NCBI GenBank assembly: GCA_905233165.1
Contig: CAJODL010000005.1
Coordinates: forward strand, 62,001-126,000
Source of the DNA: an uncultured Prevotella sp.
GTDB taxonomy: Bacteria; Bacteroidota; Bacteroidia; Bacteroidales; Bacteroidaceae
Reading direction: 5' to 3'
Length of the DNA: 64,000 bases
A program made the position numbers and the translations under genes. This document shows, one piece after another, positions 27,934-36,800 of the stretch. Below the pieces are notes generated by a model. The model ran no database searches and was not told the DNA's origin. It was given only the letters and a program-made list of their open reading frames with translations. How positions within the stretch are numbered: the stretch's first letter is position 1; every line of letters begins with the position of its first letter.

Positions 27934-28764
27934 ATGCATTTACAGACAACCGTTACAATTAAGAAAGCAGATTTTGAAATAAAGCCCACGGACAAGTTCT
28001 TGTTCGTGGGTTCTTGCTTTGCCGATAAGATTGGCGGCATTTTCAAGGACAATCACTTCCGGACCACCGTCAATCCGTATGGAGTGATGTATAATCCTGC
28101 CAGCGTTCTGCATACTATCACAAAGGAAAAGGAGGCTGGTGCAAGCTATGATATAGCAATAATCACACTGGGCACCAACCACGTCTATATCCTCAACGAG
28201 ACGGGCGAGATTGTTGACAACTGCCAAAAGCGGCCTGCGAGTCTTTTTACCGAGAAGGAACTCTCTGTCGGGGAATGTGCTGACTATCTCAGGCAGTGCG
28301 TAGAATTGCTTCAGGAGATGAATCCCGCTGTTCACGTCATTTTTACCGTCAGCCCCATCCGCTACGCCAAGTACGGTTACCACGAAAGCCAACTCTCCAA
28401 AGCAACCCTCCTTTTGGCGGTCGAAGGTCTAAGGTCTAAGGTCAAAGGTAACTTTTCACCTTTCACTTTTCACTTTTCACTTTCCTACTTCCCCTCCTAC
28501 GAAATCATGATGGACGAACTGCGTGACTACCGTTTCTATGCCGACGACATGCTCCATCCGTCCGACCTGGCGGTGCAGTATATCTACGAACGTTTCCGTG
28601 AGACATACTTCTCTGTCAATGCCAAGGCAATGGAGGTGGAATGGCAGCCCATCAAGAAGGCCCTCAGCCACCGGCCGTTCAATGCCGATAGCGAAGAGTA
28701 TAAATCATTCATAGCAAAAACGAAGGCTGACGAAGAAGCCTTCTGTAAGAGATGGAAATTATAA
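27934..28764 (+). CDS. GSCFA domain protein carrying an in-frame heptamer insert
   Basis: 276 residues. The name-giving motif is in FVGSCFADKIGG near residue 23, the nucleophile region of this SGNH-like hydrolase family; NPYGVMYNP and a C-terminal DELRDYRFYADDMLHPSD block, holding the Asp/His pair, complete the family pattern. Substrate unknown. ATG 27934 (MHLQTTVTI) is chosen because the earlier in-frame start lies within corA. Residues about 163-185 (EGLRSKVKG to FTFHFSLS) are encoded by tandem heptamers like those found between genes. It overlaps the biotin ligase gene by 13 nt. Confidence 0.88.
   Translation: MHLQTTVTIKKADFEIKPTDKFLFVGSCFADKIGGIFKDNHFRTTVNPYGVMYNPASVLHTITKEKEAGASYDIAIITLGTNHVYILNETGEIVDNCQKRPASLFTEKELSVGECADYLRQCVELLQEMNPAVHVIFTVSPIRYAKYGYHESQLSKATLLLAVEGLRSKVKGNFSPFTFHFSLSYFPSYEIMMDELRDYRFYADDMLHPSDLAVQYIYERFRETYFSVNAKAMEVEWQPIKKALSHRPFNADSEEYKSFIAKTKADEEAFCKRWKL
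28419..28488. repeat. Heptamer array inside a coding region (GGTCTAA then TTTCACT)
   Basis: Ten consecutive 7-bp units: four of GGTCTAA/GGTCAAA type, one transitional, four of TTTCACT/TTTCACC type and a degenerate last unit. The clean core of nine units is 63 bp, a multiple of three, and the GSCFA reading frame stays open through it. Confidence 0.9.
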
Positions 28765-29480
28765 GACTCTCCGACACTGCCTCCACCAATGACTACCTTC
28801 TTGGTCTCAATACCGACCAAGACCTTTGTGTCGTGGCCGACTATCAGAGTGCCGGCAAGGGCATGGGGACTAATACGTGGGAGAGCGAGCCAGGGAAGAA
28901 TCTGCTCTTCTCTATCCTACTCCATCCCACATGGCTGCCAATCAACAAGCAATATCTGCTCTCTATGGCAGAGGCCGTTGCTATCGTCGAGGTATTGGGC
29001 GACGGCTTCGAGATAAAATGGCCCAACGACATATACTATGGTGACAAGAAGCTGTCCGGCACACGCATAGACATCAATCTGCAGGGCAGCACTCTGAAAG
29101 ATGTCATCATCGGCACCGGCATCAACGTCAACCAGGAGGTGTTCCTCAGCGATGCCCCCAACCCTGTTTCCCTGAAAAACATCACCGGCCAGGAACACGA
29201 CCGCGACATCCTGCTGCGCGACATTCTCAAAAGGTTTTCCGTTTACTATACTAAACTTCAGAAGGATTTCTTGCGTCCTTCACTTGACGGTATGAGGTCC
29301 TGGCTTGACTATCAATATCACAAGCATCTTTATCGCCGCACAGGGCTGCATGCTTATGCTGACAAGGACGGTACGTTTCAGGCAGAGATAGTCCGCGTAG
29401 CCGAGAACGGCATCATCACCCTTCGTCGCAATGACGGCGCTCTCAGCAACTACGAGTTCAAGGAACTGCGCTTCTGCTAA
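28752..29480 (+). CDS. birA: Biotin--[acetyl-CoA-carboxylase] ligase
   Basis: 242 residues; activates biotin as biotinyl-AMP and attaches it to a carrier lysine. The DTASTNDYL start, QSAGKGMGTNTWES (biotinyl-AMP loop), KWPNDIYYGDKKLSG and GTGINVNQ are all present. There is no N-terminal DNA-binding domain, so it is an enzyme only and not a repressor. The decarboxylase alpha subunit encoded at 4.8-6.7 kb has the matching EAMKV acceptor. It overlaps the GSCFA gene by 13 nt. Confidence 0.94.
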   Translation: MEIIRLSDTASTNDYLLGLNTDQDLCVVADYQSAGKGMGTNTWESEPGKNLLFSILLHPTWLPINKQYLLSMAEAVAIVEVLGDGFEIKWPNDIYYGDKKLSGTRIDINLQGSTLKDVIIGTGINVNQEVFLSDAPNPVSLKNITGQEHDRDILLRDILKRFSVYYTKLQKDFLRPSLDGMRSWLDYQYHKHLYRRTGLHAYADKDGTFQAEIVRVAENGIITLRRNDGALSNYEFKELRFC

Positions 29481-29522
29481 GATGTTCTAGTGCGAGGTAA
29501 AGCCATCCGGGCACTCCAAGTG

Positions 29523-29550
29523 TTTCACATTTCACGTTTCACTTCTAAAA
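29523..29550. repeat. Heptamer tandem array (TTTCACA/TTTCACG/TTTCACT)
   Basis: Three TTTCACn units and one degenerate unit, about 40 nt after the biotin ligase stop. Confidence 0.8.
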
Positions 29551-29560
29551 CGTATATCCC

Positions 29561-29632
29561 ATCCGCCTGAGCGGATATGGATTACAAATCCAAATATTAA
29601 GTGCAGCCGGATTACAAATCCGCCTGAGCGAG
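29561..29632. repeat. REP-like palindrome cluster (GGATTACAAATCC)
   Basis: Two copies of GGATTACAAATCC (5-bp stem, 3-nt loop) at 29579-29591 and 29609-29621, together with ATCCGCCTGAGCGGAT (6-bp stem) and a second partial CCGCCTGAGCG. Such short palindromes resemble the extragenic palindromic repeats of Bacteroidetes. The 160-nt stretch holds no gene apart from this. Confidence 0.6.
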
Positions 29633-29642
29633 ACTATAAACT

Positions 29643-29766
29643 CTACTCGTCCGGGAACTTGCCGTTGAGAATCTTGTTCACGATAAACATAGCGTCAGGC
29701 ATATTTACTGTGCCATCACCATTCAAATCACCACGAATGCCGCTTGTGCCCAGGTCCTTCTCCTTC
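29643..29766 (-). pseudogene. Detached dockerin-like C-terminal tail of the LRR protein
   Basis: In a second minus-strand frame this reads as a dockerin-like end: [18 protein letters not shown], then PDAMFIVNKIL and the final KFPDE before TAG. It abuts the LRR gene, whose own frame ends at a TGA within this stretch. Removing one base from the purine run GAAGAAGGAGAAGG near 29757-29770 would join them. Either a recent frameshift or a sequencing error. Confidence 0.75.
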
Positions 29767-30552
29767 TTCTATAAACAAGAAATCTTTCCATCCATCAGTT
29801 GCTTTATATTTTTCTATAGTACCTTTTGGCACATATAGTGCCGCGTTAAGGAATGTGTTTTGAGTAAATGTTCTAGAATACGATGTCTTTCCTGTTATAG
29901 CAAAAGGATTCTCTATCAGAGAAACGACAGTTGGAAAATCAACTCCATCGAACGCTTGACTTCCAATGCTCGTCACGCTGTTTGGGATGGTAACGGAGGT
30001 AAGGCCGGAGCAATCATCGAAAGCATAATTTCCAATGCTCGTCACGCTGTTGCCAATGGTGACGGAGGTAAGCTTATAGCAATCAGCGAACGCACCTTCT
30101 CCAATGCTCGTCACGCTGTTGGGGATGGTGACAGTGGTAAGGCCTGAGCAATCACTGAACGCCCAATCTCCAATGTCCGTCACGCTGTTGGGGATTGTGA
30201 CGGAGGTAAGGCCAGAGCAATCAGAGAACGCATCTTCTCCAATGCTCCTCACGCTGTTGGGGATGGTGATGGAGGTAAGGCCTTCGCAATAATAGAACGC
30301 ATAATTTCCAATGCTCGTCACGCCATTTGATATTTCAACGGTTTTGATGTATGACCTATTGGAATACCAAGGAGCAGAGGAATAATAGCTGTAATCTTTC
30401 ATCGCACCTGTACCAGTGATACTAAGAACTCCTGTACTTGTGTCAAGAGAATAATTTACATTATCTCCACATGAGCCTTCATAAACTTTTGCATTGATGT
30501 TTAATGCACTTAAAATGCAAATGAGAAATAGTAATGATAGTTTCTTTTTCAT
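29728..30552 (-). CDS. BspA-type leucine-rich repeat secreted protein, probably frameshifted at its end
   Basis: 274 residues with a signal peptide ([21 protein letters not shown]). At least five 23-residue LRR_5 repeats follow from about residue 70, each of the pattern [17 protein letters not shown]. BspA-type repeats occur in secreted or surface proteins that bind host or matrix molecules. The last 13 residues ([13 protein letters not shown]) look like out-of-frame sequence: the adjacent frame continues into a dockerin-like tail. The intact gene would span 29643-30552. The repeats are nearly identical at the DNA level, so copy number may vary. Confidence 0.85.
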   Translation of the reverse strand: MKKKLSLLFLICILSALNINAKVYEGSCGDNVNYSLDTSTGVLSITGTGAMKDYSYYSSAPWYSNRSYIKTVEISNGVTSIGNYAFYYCEGLTSITIPNSVRSIGEDAFSDCSGLTSVTIPNSVTDIGDWAFSDCSGLTTVTIPNSVTSIGEGAFADCYKLTSVTIGNSVTSIGNYAFDDCSGLTSVTIPNSVTSIGSQAFDGVDFPTVVSLIENPFAITGKTSYSRTFTQNTFLNAALYVPKGTIEKYKATDGWKDFLFIEEGEGPGHKRHSW

Positions 30553-30575
30553 AATAGGTTTTTACTTCGCGAGCG

Positions 30576-30583
30576 CAAAGATA
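30576..30583 (-). promoter_or_regulatory. -7 promoter element for the LRR gene
   Basis: Reads TATCTTTG on the minus strand, 24 nt before the ATG. Confidence 0.7.
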
Positions 30584-30688
30584 TAAAAAATTCCTAAATC
30601 CGAGCCGTTTAATTGTGAAAATCGCATAAAATTCGAGCGTTTTAGTCATTTTTTCTTGCTTGGTGTTTCATGTTTCTAGAAAATTATA

Positions 30689-30696
30689 TACTTTTG
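30689..30696 (+). promoter_or_regulatory. -7 promoter element for the putative 6S RNA
   Basis: TACTTTTG followed within 10 nt by the start of the long self-pairing RNA. Confidence 0.65.
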
Positions 30697-30701
30697 TAGT
30701 C

Positions 30702-30914
30702 GCAAATTTTATTGAATTGGAACTGAGCCAATAGTTTATCGGTGCAACATCGAAATTCCACATTATAGAGAACACATGATAAATCGATGGCTACTAACTC
30801 ATACCTATAGAGGCGTGAGCATTAGTGGTATTCGGCAGTATGAATTATCATGTTGGGCGTGGAATCCCAGGTGTTGCAATGTTGTTTATCATGAGTGCTC
30901 ATTACCTCTTTTTA
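30702..30914 (+). ncRNA. ssrS: Putative 6S RNA (rod-shaped regulatory RNA)
   Basis: No open frame, but the two halves pair to form a rod about 200 nt long. Paired blocks are TGAGC (30724-30728) with GCTCA (30897-30901); TGCAACA (30743-30749) with TGTTGCA (30872-30878); ATTCCAC (30755-30761) with GTGGAAT (30859-30865); ACATGATAA (30774-30782) with TTATCATGT (30845-30853); CTACTAA (30791-30797) with TTAGTGG (30822-30828). Unpaired bubbles lie between. A promoter sits just upstream and a T-run (CTCTTTTT) ends it. Size, shape and own promoter fit 6S RNA, which mimics an open promoter and binds RNA polymerase. The call rests on structure seen by eye, not on a covariance search. Confidence 0.68.
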
Positions 30915-30987
30915 AAAACGAAGTAAATGTCTACTAAAGATAAACAACGTCATTATGAATCATTTTAACACAAAAAAACACGGTCGC

Positions 30988-31225
30988 CCTCCGCCGGAGG
31001 TCTCGCAAGCGGCTTGCGAGAGTGAAAAATCCTCTTGACTGGCTCGCAAGTGGCTTGCGAGAGTGAAAAATCCTCTTGGCTGGCTCGCAAGCGGCTTGCG
31101 AGGGTGAAAAATTCTCTTGACTGGCTCGCAAGCGGCTTGCGAGAATGAAAAATCCTCTTGGCTGGCTCGCAAGTGGCTTGCGAGAGTGAAAAATCCTCTT
31201 GGCTGGCTCGCAAGTGGCTTGCGAG
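30988..31225. repeat. 41-bp tandem repeat array of near-identical palindromes
   Basis: Six copies of a 19-bp palindrome, CTCGCAAGCGGCTTGCGAG or its TGG-loop variant (8-bp stem, 3-nt loop), start at 31002, 31043, 31084, 31125, 31166 and 31207, exactly 41 bp apart. The 22-bp linkers are almost identical (AGTGAAAAATCCTCTTGGCT core). A seventh, different hairpin, CCTCCGCCGGAGG, leads the array. It ends 41 nt before the start codon of the next gene and would be transcribed as a row of hairpins. Confidence 0.93.
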
Positions 31226-31266
31226 CGATATAAGAAAACAATTTAATCAATATAAAACTGAAAATT

Positions 31267-32156
31267 ATGAATATTAATGCTAAACAATTGACGATTTTTG
31301 ACATCCACAGGATGGACATCACCACTGCACTTGGTTTCTTCGGACAGATGCAGACAAAGTTTGAAAGCAACGGCACCCTTACGGCTGCTATGGGAAACGT
31401 GTGGACCGACTACACCTCTGCACGTCAGGCCCACGTAAATGGGAGCAGACAGAGGATATAGACAATCTGGACAAATTGCGTGATAATGCGCAGTCCGCAT
31501 TTCTCAATGCCCTGAAGGCAATGCTGGCATCGCCAAATGCTGCAAAGGCACAGGCTGCCAAGAAACTGGCATTCATACGCGACAAATACTCGTTCAATAA
31601 CACCGACGAGTATATGAAGCAGACAACTATGGTGGCGCAGTTTATACAGGAAGTTGAGTCTAATGCCGACGCTATGGCCGCCCTCACCACTACAGGACTG
31701 GACGACTGGTTTACGGACCTGAAGCAGAAGAATGCGGACTTCCTGGCAAAGATGAATGAGCGCACTGAGGCACAGGCTGGACTGGAGAAGGGCATCGTTC
31801 GTGAGAAGCGACTGCTGTGCGAGGCAGCCTATCGCAATGTTGTGAAGCTCGCCAATGCAATGTCTATCTGCGAAGTGCCTGCTGGCTTTGATTTCACTAC
31901 AGCCTTCAACCTGCTCAACGCTGAAATCGAGCACTTCCGCCAGATACTGGCACGCAAGGGCATCAGCACAGGTTCAAATTCTGGCGGTGATGGTACAGAC
32001 ACCGGAACAGGAACAGGGTCCAACGATAACGATAACCAAGGTGGCACGAACCAAGGTGGTGGCACGGGAACAATAACTCCGACGAATCCTGATACACCTT
32101 CTGACCCTGGCACCGGAGGCGGAGGAGCCACCGGAGATGGATGGGAGGAAGGTTAA
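31267..32156 (+). pseudogene. Frameshifted gene, DUF6261-like with Gly/Thr/Asn-rich tail
   Basis: The first frame (31267-31461) begins MNINAKQLTIFDIHRMDI and runs out at residue 64. The second frame takes over from the overlap (KWEQTEDIDNLDKLRD) and continues to 32156. One inserted base near 31425-31437 would restore a protein of about 296 residues. The body is helical and resembles the Bacteroidetes DUF6261 family, tentatively. The last 60 residues are low-complexity Gly, Thr, Asp and Asn (GTDTGTGTGSNDNDNQGG). The 41-bp palindrome array lies just upstream. Function unknown. Confidence 0.65.
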
Positions 32157-32158
32157 AT

Positions 32159-32207
32159 AACGGTTAACGGTTAAAGACCTTCGGACTAAGAACTAAGAAC
32201 TAAATTG
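32159..32207. repeat. Heptamer tandem array (AACGGTT, then TAAGAAC)
   Basis: Seven 7-bp units in constant phase begin 3 nt after the stop of the frameshifted gene. Confidence 0.88.
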
Positions 32208-32240
32208 GCGCAAGATGCAATCGCATCCTGCGCCATTGCT
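32206..32240 (+). terminator. Probable terminator hairpin
   Basis: TGGCGCAAGATGC pairs with GCATCCTGCGCCA (13 bp, one G-T pair), loop 4 nt; the downstream tail is only moderately T-rich. Confidence 0.65.
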
Positions 32241-32284
32241 TATAAAAAAGTTTTCGTTTTCGTTTTGGTTTTTGTTTTATTTTC

Positions 32285-32472
32285 GTACCTTTGACCCTTG
32301 GTCGAAGGTACTTCGTCACGGAAATTAAATAAAAAGCAAGCGTTTTATTTGTATTTCTCATAACTTAATCGTACCTTTGACATTCGTCGAAAGTACTGTC
32401 GTTCGAAAATACAAACAAAACTAAAAAACTTTTCTTTTTGTTTGGTATTTTGCTCACTTAATCGTACCTTTG
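32285..32472 (+). promoter_or_regulatory. Triplicated promoter module ahead of serB
   Basis: The word CGTACCTTTG occurs three times, with -7 boxes at 32286-32293, 32372-32379 and 32465-32472 (spacing 86 and 93 bp). The first two are one arm of an inverted repeat: GTACCTTTGACC with GGTCGAAGGTAC (32285-32311), and GTACCTTTGAC with GTCGAAAGTAC (32371-32396). The last box is 30 nt before the serB ATG. The 345-nt gap before serB holds only this, the terminator and the heptamer array. Confidence 0.7.
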
Positions 32473-32501
32473 TCCCCGAAAACTTTTGACTATAAAGAAA
32501 T

Positions 32502-33731
32502 ATGAAACAAGAACAGATATTAATTCGCATTACGGGACAGGACCGGCCGGGACTTACTACGAGTATCATGTCAATATTGGCGCAGTATGACGCGCAGATT
32601 CTGGACATCGGCCAGGCAGACATCCACTCTACCCTATCGCTGGGCATCCTGATACGCATGGACGACCAGAAGTCGGGCTTTGCCATGAAGGACCTTCTCT
32701 TCAAGGCGACGGAGCTGGGCGTGAACATCGGTTTCTCTCCCATCAGCGACGACGAATATGAGGACTGGGTAGGTCATCAGGGAAAGAACCGCTACATCCT
32801 CATGGCGCTGGGACGCCAGTTAGAGGCACGGCAGATAGAGGCTGCCACTCGCATCCTTGCCGACCAAGGGCTGAACATCGACTCCATAGTACGCCTGACA
32901 GGACGTAAAAGCATCAAGACACAGAGTTCACACACACGTGCTTGCATACAGTTCTCGCTGCGCGGCGAACCTATCGACAGGAGCGAGATGCAGTCGAAAC
33001 TGATGAAGCTGTCGAGGGAGATGGAGATAGACTTCTCCTTCCAGCGCGACGACATGTTCCGCCGTATGCGAAGACTCATCTGCTTCGATATGGACTCTAC
33101 GCTGATTCAGACAGAGTGCATCGACGAACTGGCAGAACGCAACGGCGTTGGCGACCAGGTGCGTGCCATCACGGAGAGTGCCATGCGTGGCGAGATAGAT
33201 TTCAAGGAGAGCTTTACACGTCGTGTAGCATTGCTGAAGGGGCTCGACGTCAGCGTGATGCAGGAGATAGCGGAACATCTTCCCATCACAGAGGGCGTTG
33301 ATCGCCTGATGTCTGTACTGAAGACCTGCGGCTACAAGATTGCCATCCTCAGCGGCGGATTCACCTTCTTTGGCGAATACCTGCAAAAGCGTTACGGCAT
33401 CGACTATGTGTATGCCAACGAACTGGAGGTGGGCGAAGACGGCAAGCTGACAGGCAGGTATGTGGGCGAGATTGTTGACGGCCAACGCAAGGCAGAACTG
33501 CTGAAACTCATAGCACAGGTAGAGAAGGTGAATCTGGCACAGACCATTGCCGTCGGCGACGGTGCCAACGACCTTCCAATGATTAGCGAAGCGGGGCTCG
33601 GCATCGCCTTCCACGCAAAACCGCGTGTGGTGGCAAATGCTGAACAGAGCATCAACACCATAGGCCTCGACGGTGTGCTCTACTTCCTCGGCTTCAAGGA
33701 CTCATATCTCGGAGAACAGGGGAAACTGTAG
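32502..33731 (+). CDS. serB: Phosphoserine phosphatase with N-terminal ACT domains
   Basis: 409 residues; last step of serine synthesis. Two ACT-like domains fill about residues 1-180 (QILIRITGQDRPGLTTSIMS at the start; YILMALGRQLEARQIE). The HAD phosphatase domain follows: FDMDSTLIQTECIDELA near 193 with the nucleophile Asp, ILSGGFTFFG near 285, and VGDGANDLPMI near 350. The ACT domains suggest feedback by serine. The start MKQEQILIRITG follows a purine-rich site. Confidence 0.95.
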   Translation: MKQEQILIRITGQDRPGLTTSIMSILAQYDAQILDIGQADIHSTLSLGILIRMDDQKSGFAMKDLLFKATELGVNIGFSPISDDEYEDWVGHQGKNRYILMALGRQLEARQIEAATRILADQGLNIDSIVRLTGRKSIKTQSSHTRACIQFSLRGEPIDRSEMQSKLMKLSREMEIDFSFQRDDMFRRMRRLICFDMDSTLIQTECIDELAERNGVGDQVRAITESAMRGEIDFKESFTRRVALLKGLDVSVMQEIAEHLPITEGVDRLMSVLKTCGYKIAILSGGFTFFGEYLQKRYGIDYVYANELEVGEDGKLTGRYVGEIVDGQRKAELLKLIAQVEKVNLAQTIAVGDGANDLPMISEAGLGIAFHAKPRVVANAEQSINTIGLDGVLYFLGFKDSYLGEQGKL

Positions 33732-33740
33732 CCTTTGCCT

Positions 33741-33809
33741 ATTGGTCCTATAAGTCCTATTGGTCTAATTAGTCTCATTGGTCTCATTAGTCTCATTAGT
33801 CCCATTTTA
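33741..33809. repeat. 9-bp tandem array (ATTGGTCTC/ATTAGTCTC)
   Basis: Seven 9-bp units, each starting ATTGGT or ATTAGT (one ATAAGT), lie between the serB stop and the terminator. Confidence 0.9.
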
Positions 33810-33817
33810 CAAAAAAA

Positions 33818-33850
33818 GATGCGTCAAGTGATTTGACGCATCCTTTTTAT
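33818..33850. terminator. Bidirectional rho-independent terminator
   Basis: Perfect 10-bp stem GATGCGTCAA/TTGACGCATC with a 5-nt loop, A-run before and T-run after; it serves serB and the converging oxidoreductase gene. Confidence 0.93.
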
Positions 33851-33868
33851 TTATATAAGAATTATTTC

Positions 33869-36800
33869 TTACTCTTCGCTCCAATCCATCTTAGTCTGAC
33901 GAACGTAGCTCATGTAGCGGCGCTTAGCCATCTTCTGAGCCTCTGCGAACAGCTCGTCAGCCTCGTTTGGATATGCCTTCTTCACTGAGAGGTAACGAAC
34001 CTCACCCATGAGGAAGTCTTCGAACTTGCTCCAGTCTGGCTCCTTAGAGTCGAGAGAGAATGGGTTCTGTCCCTGCTCAGCCAGTTCTGGGTTGTAACGC
34101 CACAGGTGCCAGTAACCGCACTCAACAGCGCGACGCTCCTCTTCCTGTGAGCGACCCATGCCACCCTTGATCTTCAGACCATGGTTGATACATGGAGCGT
34201 AAGCAATAACGAGAGATGGTCCGTGATAAGCCTCAGCCTCGCGGAATGCCTTCAAGCACTGTGCATTGTCAGCACCCATAGCAACCTGTGCTACATATAC
34301 ATAGCCGTAAGTAGTAGCAATCATGCCGAGATCCTTCTTCTTAATACGCTTACCCTGAGCAGCGAACTGTGCGATAGCGCCGAGAGGAGTAGCCTTAGAA
34401 GCCTGACCACCAGTGTTAGAATAAACCTCTGTATCGATAACGAAGATGTTGAGGTCTTCACCAGAAGCGAGTACGTGGTCGAGACCGCCGTAACCGATAT
34501 CGTATGAAGCACCGTCACCACCGATAATCCACTGTGAACGCTTTACGAGATAGTGGTCGAGAGTCTTCAGCTCAGAGCATACTGGGCAACCAGCTGCAGC
34601 ACCCTTAGCGATTTCTGGCTTCAGGATTTCTGCAAGACGTTTTGTCTCGTCAGCATCCTCGCGCTTCTCAATCCATTCAGCAGCAGCAGCCTGATATTCA
34701 GCGCTACCCATCTTCTCGTCGATAACCTTCTGCAGGAGGAGAGCAACGCGCTCCTTCATCTTCTTGTTACCGATTACCATACCAAGACCGAATTCGCAGA
34801 AGTCCTCGAACAGAGAGTTGTCGAATGCAGGACCCTGACCCTTAGCATTTGTAGTGTATGGTGTAGAAGGAATAGAAGCAGAATAGATAGAAGAGCAACC
34901 AGTAGCGTTAGCGATTACCTCACGGTCACCGAAGAGCTGAGAGATAAGCTTAACGTATGGTGTCTCACCGCAACCAGAGCAAGCACCAGAGAACTCGAAG
35001 AGAGGCTGAGCGAACTGAGAGTTCTTAGGACTCTGCTTGATGTCAACGAGATCCTGCTTAGAAGAAATGCACTTCACGCTGTAATCCCAAAGCTTAGCCA
35101 GTTCCTTCATATCCTCTGCATCTGGGTTGTAAGGTACCATAGTAAGCGCCTTCTCACCCTTCTTGCCAGGACAAACGTCAGCACAGTTACCGCAACCGAG
35201 ACAGTCAAGCGGACTTGGCACGATAGCGAACTCCATACCCTTCATAGCAGCAGGAGCCTTAATTTCCTGTGTAGGACCAGCGAAGCCAGCCTTCTCCTCT
35301 GCTGTCATTACGAATGGACGGATAGCAGCGTGAGGACAAACGAATGAACACTTATTACACTGGATACAGTTCTCAACATTCCATGCAGGAACGAAAGCCT
35401 CTACACCACGCTTCTCGTAAGCAGCAGTACCATTCATCCATGTACCGTCAACAGTGCCGTGCTTAGCGAAGTCAGAAACCTTGAGCAGGTCACCTGCCTG
35501 TGCATTGATAGGACGAACGAGTTCCTTAACGAATGCTGGTGCATCGTCCTCCTTGACAGGATCTGCTGGGAGGTTCTTCCATGCTGGGTCGATGGTCAAC
35601 TTCTTGTACTCGCCACCACGATCAACAGCAGCATAGTTCTTGTCAACAACATCCTGACCCTTCTTGCCGTAAGACTTAACGATGAACTTCTTCATCTGCT
35701 CTACAGCCATCTCAACAGGGATAACCTCTGTGATGCGGAAGAATGCACTCTGGAGGATAGTGTTGGTACGGTTGCCAAGACCTATCTCCTGTGCTATCTT
35801 TGTAGCATTGATATAGTAAACGTTGATGTTCTTCTCAGCGAATACCTTCTTTACCTTGTTAGGAATGAAGTTAACGAGTTCCTCGCCGTCGAAGATAGTA
35901 TTCAGAAGGAATGAACCGTTCTCACGGATACCACGTGTAACGTCATACATGTTCAGGTAAGCCTGTACGTGACATGCTACGAAGTTAGGTGTGGTAATCT
36001 GGTATGTAGAGCGGATTGGCTCGTCACCGAAACGGAGGTGAGAACATGTGAAGCCACCAGACTTCTTAGAGTCATAAGAGAAGTATGCCTGGCAGTACTT
36101 GTCTGTATTGTCACCAATAATCTTAACTGAGTTCTTGTTAGCACCAACAGTACCGTCAGCACCGAGTCCGAAGAACTTAGCCTCGAATGTTGACTTGCCA
36201 CCCAGAGCCATCTCCTCTACCTTTGGCAGAGACAGGTTAGTAACGTCATCAACGATACCAACTGTGAAGTGGTTCTTTGGTGCTGGGAGCTCAAGGTTGT
36301 TGAATACTGAGATAACCATAGCAGGTGTAACCTCAGCAGAACCGAGACCATAGCGGCCACCAACGATAGATGGACGGTTCTCTACATCATAGAATGCAGA
36401 CTTTACGTCGAGATAGAGAGGCTCGCCTTCTGCACCTGGCTCCTTAGTACGGTCAAGAACAGCAATCTTCTTAACGCTCTTTGGAACAGCAGCAAGGAGA
36501 TACTTCACTGAGAATGGACGATAGAGGTGTACGTTGATCATACCAACCTTCTTGCCCTGAGACATCAGGTAGTCGATAGCCTCTTTTGCAGCCTCACATG
36601 CAGAACCCATCAGGATGATGATATTCTCAGCGTCAGGAGCACCATAGTAGTTGAAGTTGTGATATTCACGACCTGTAATCTCAGAAATCTTCTGACAGTA
36701 CTTCTCTACTACGTCAGGAATATTCTCATAGTATGGGTTGCTTGCCTCGCGGTGTGTGAAGAACTCGTTGGGGTTCTCAGCAGTACCACGTGTAACAGGA

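Noticed and set aside
31001..31225. CRISPR array (regular palindromic repeats with 22-bp spacers)
   Set aside because: The spacers are nearly identical to each other and no cas gene is nearby; it is a plain tandem repeat.
30934..31376. Open frames on the minus strand through the palindrome array (Arg/Ser/Lys-rich proteins)
   Set aside because: The 41-bp unit is not a multiple of three, so the same DNA is read in all three frames in turn; these frames arise from repetition, not coding.
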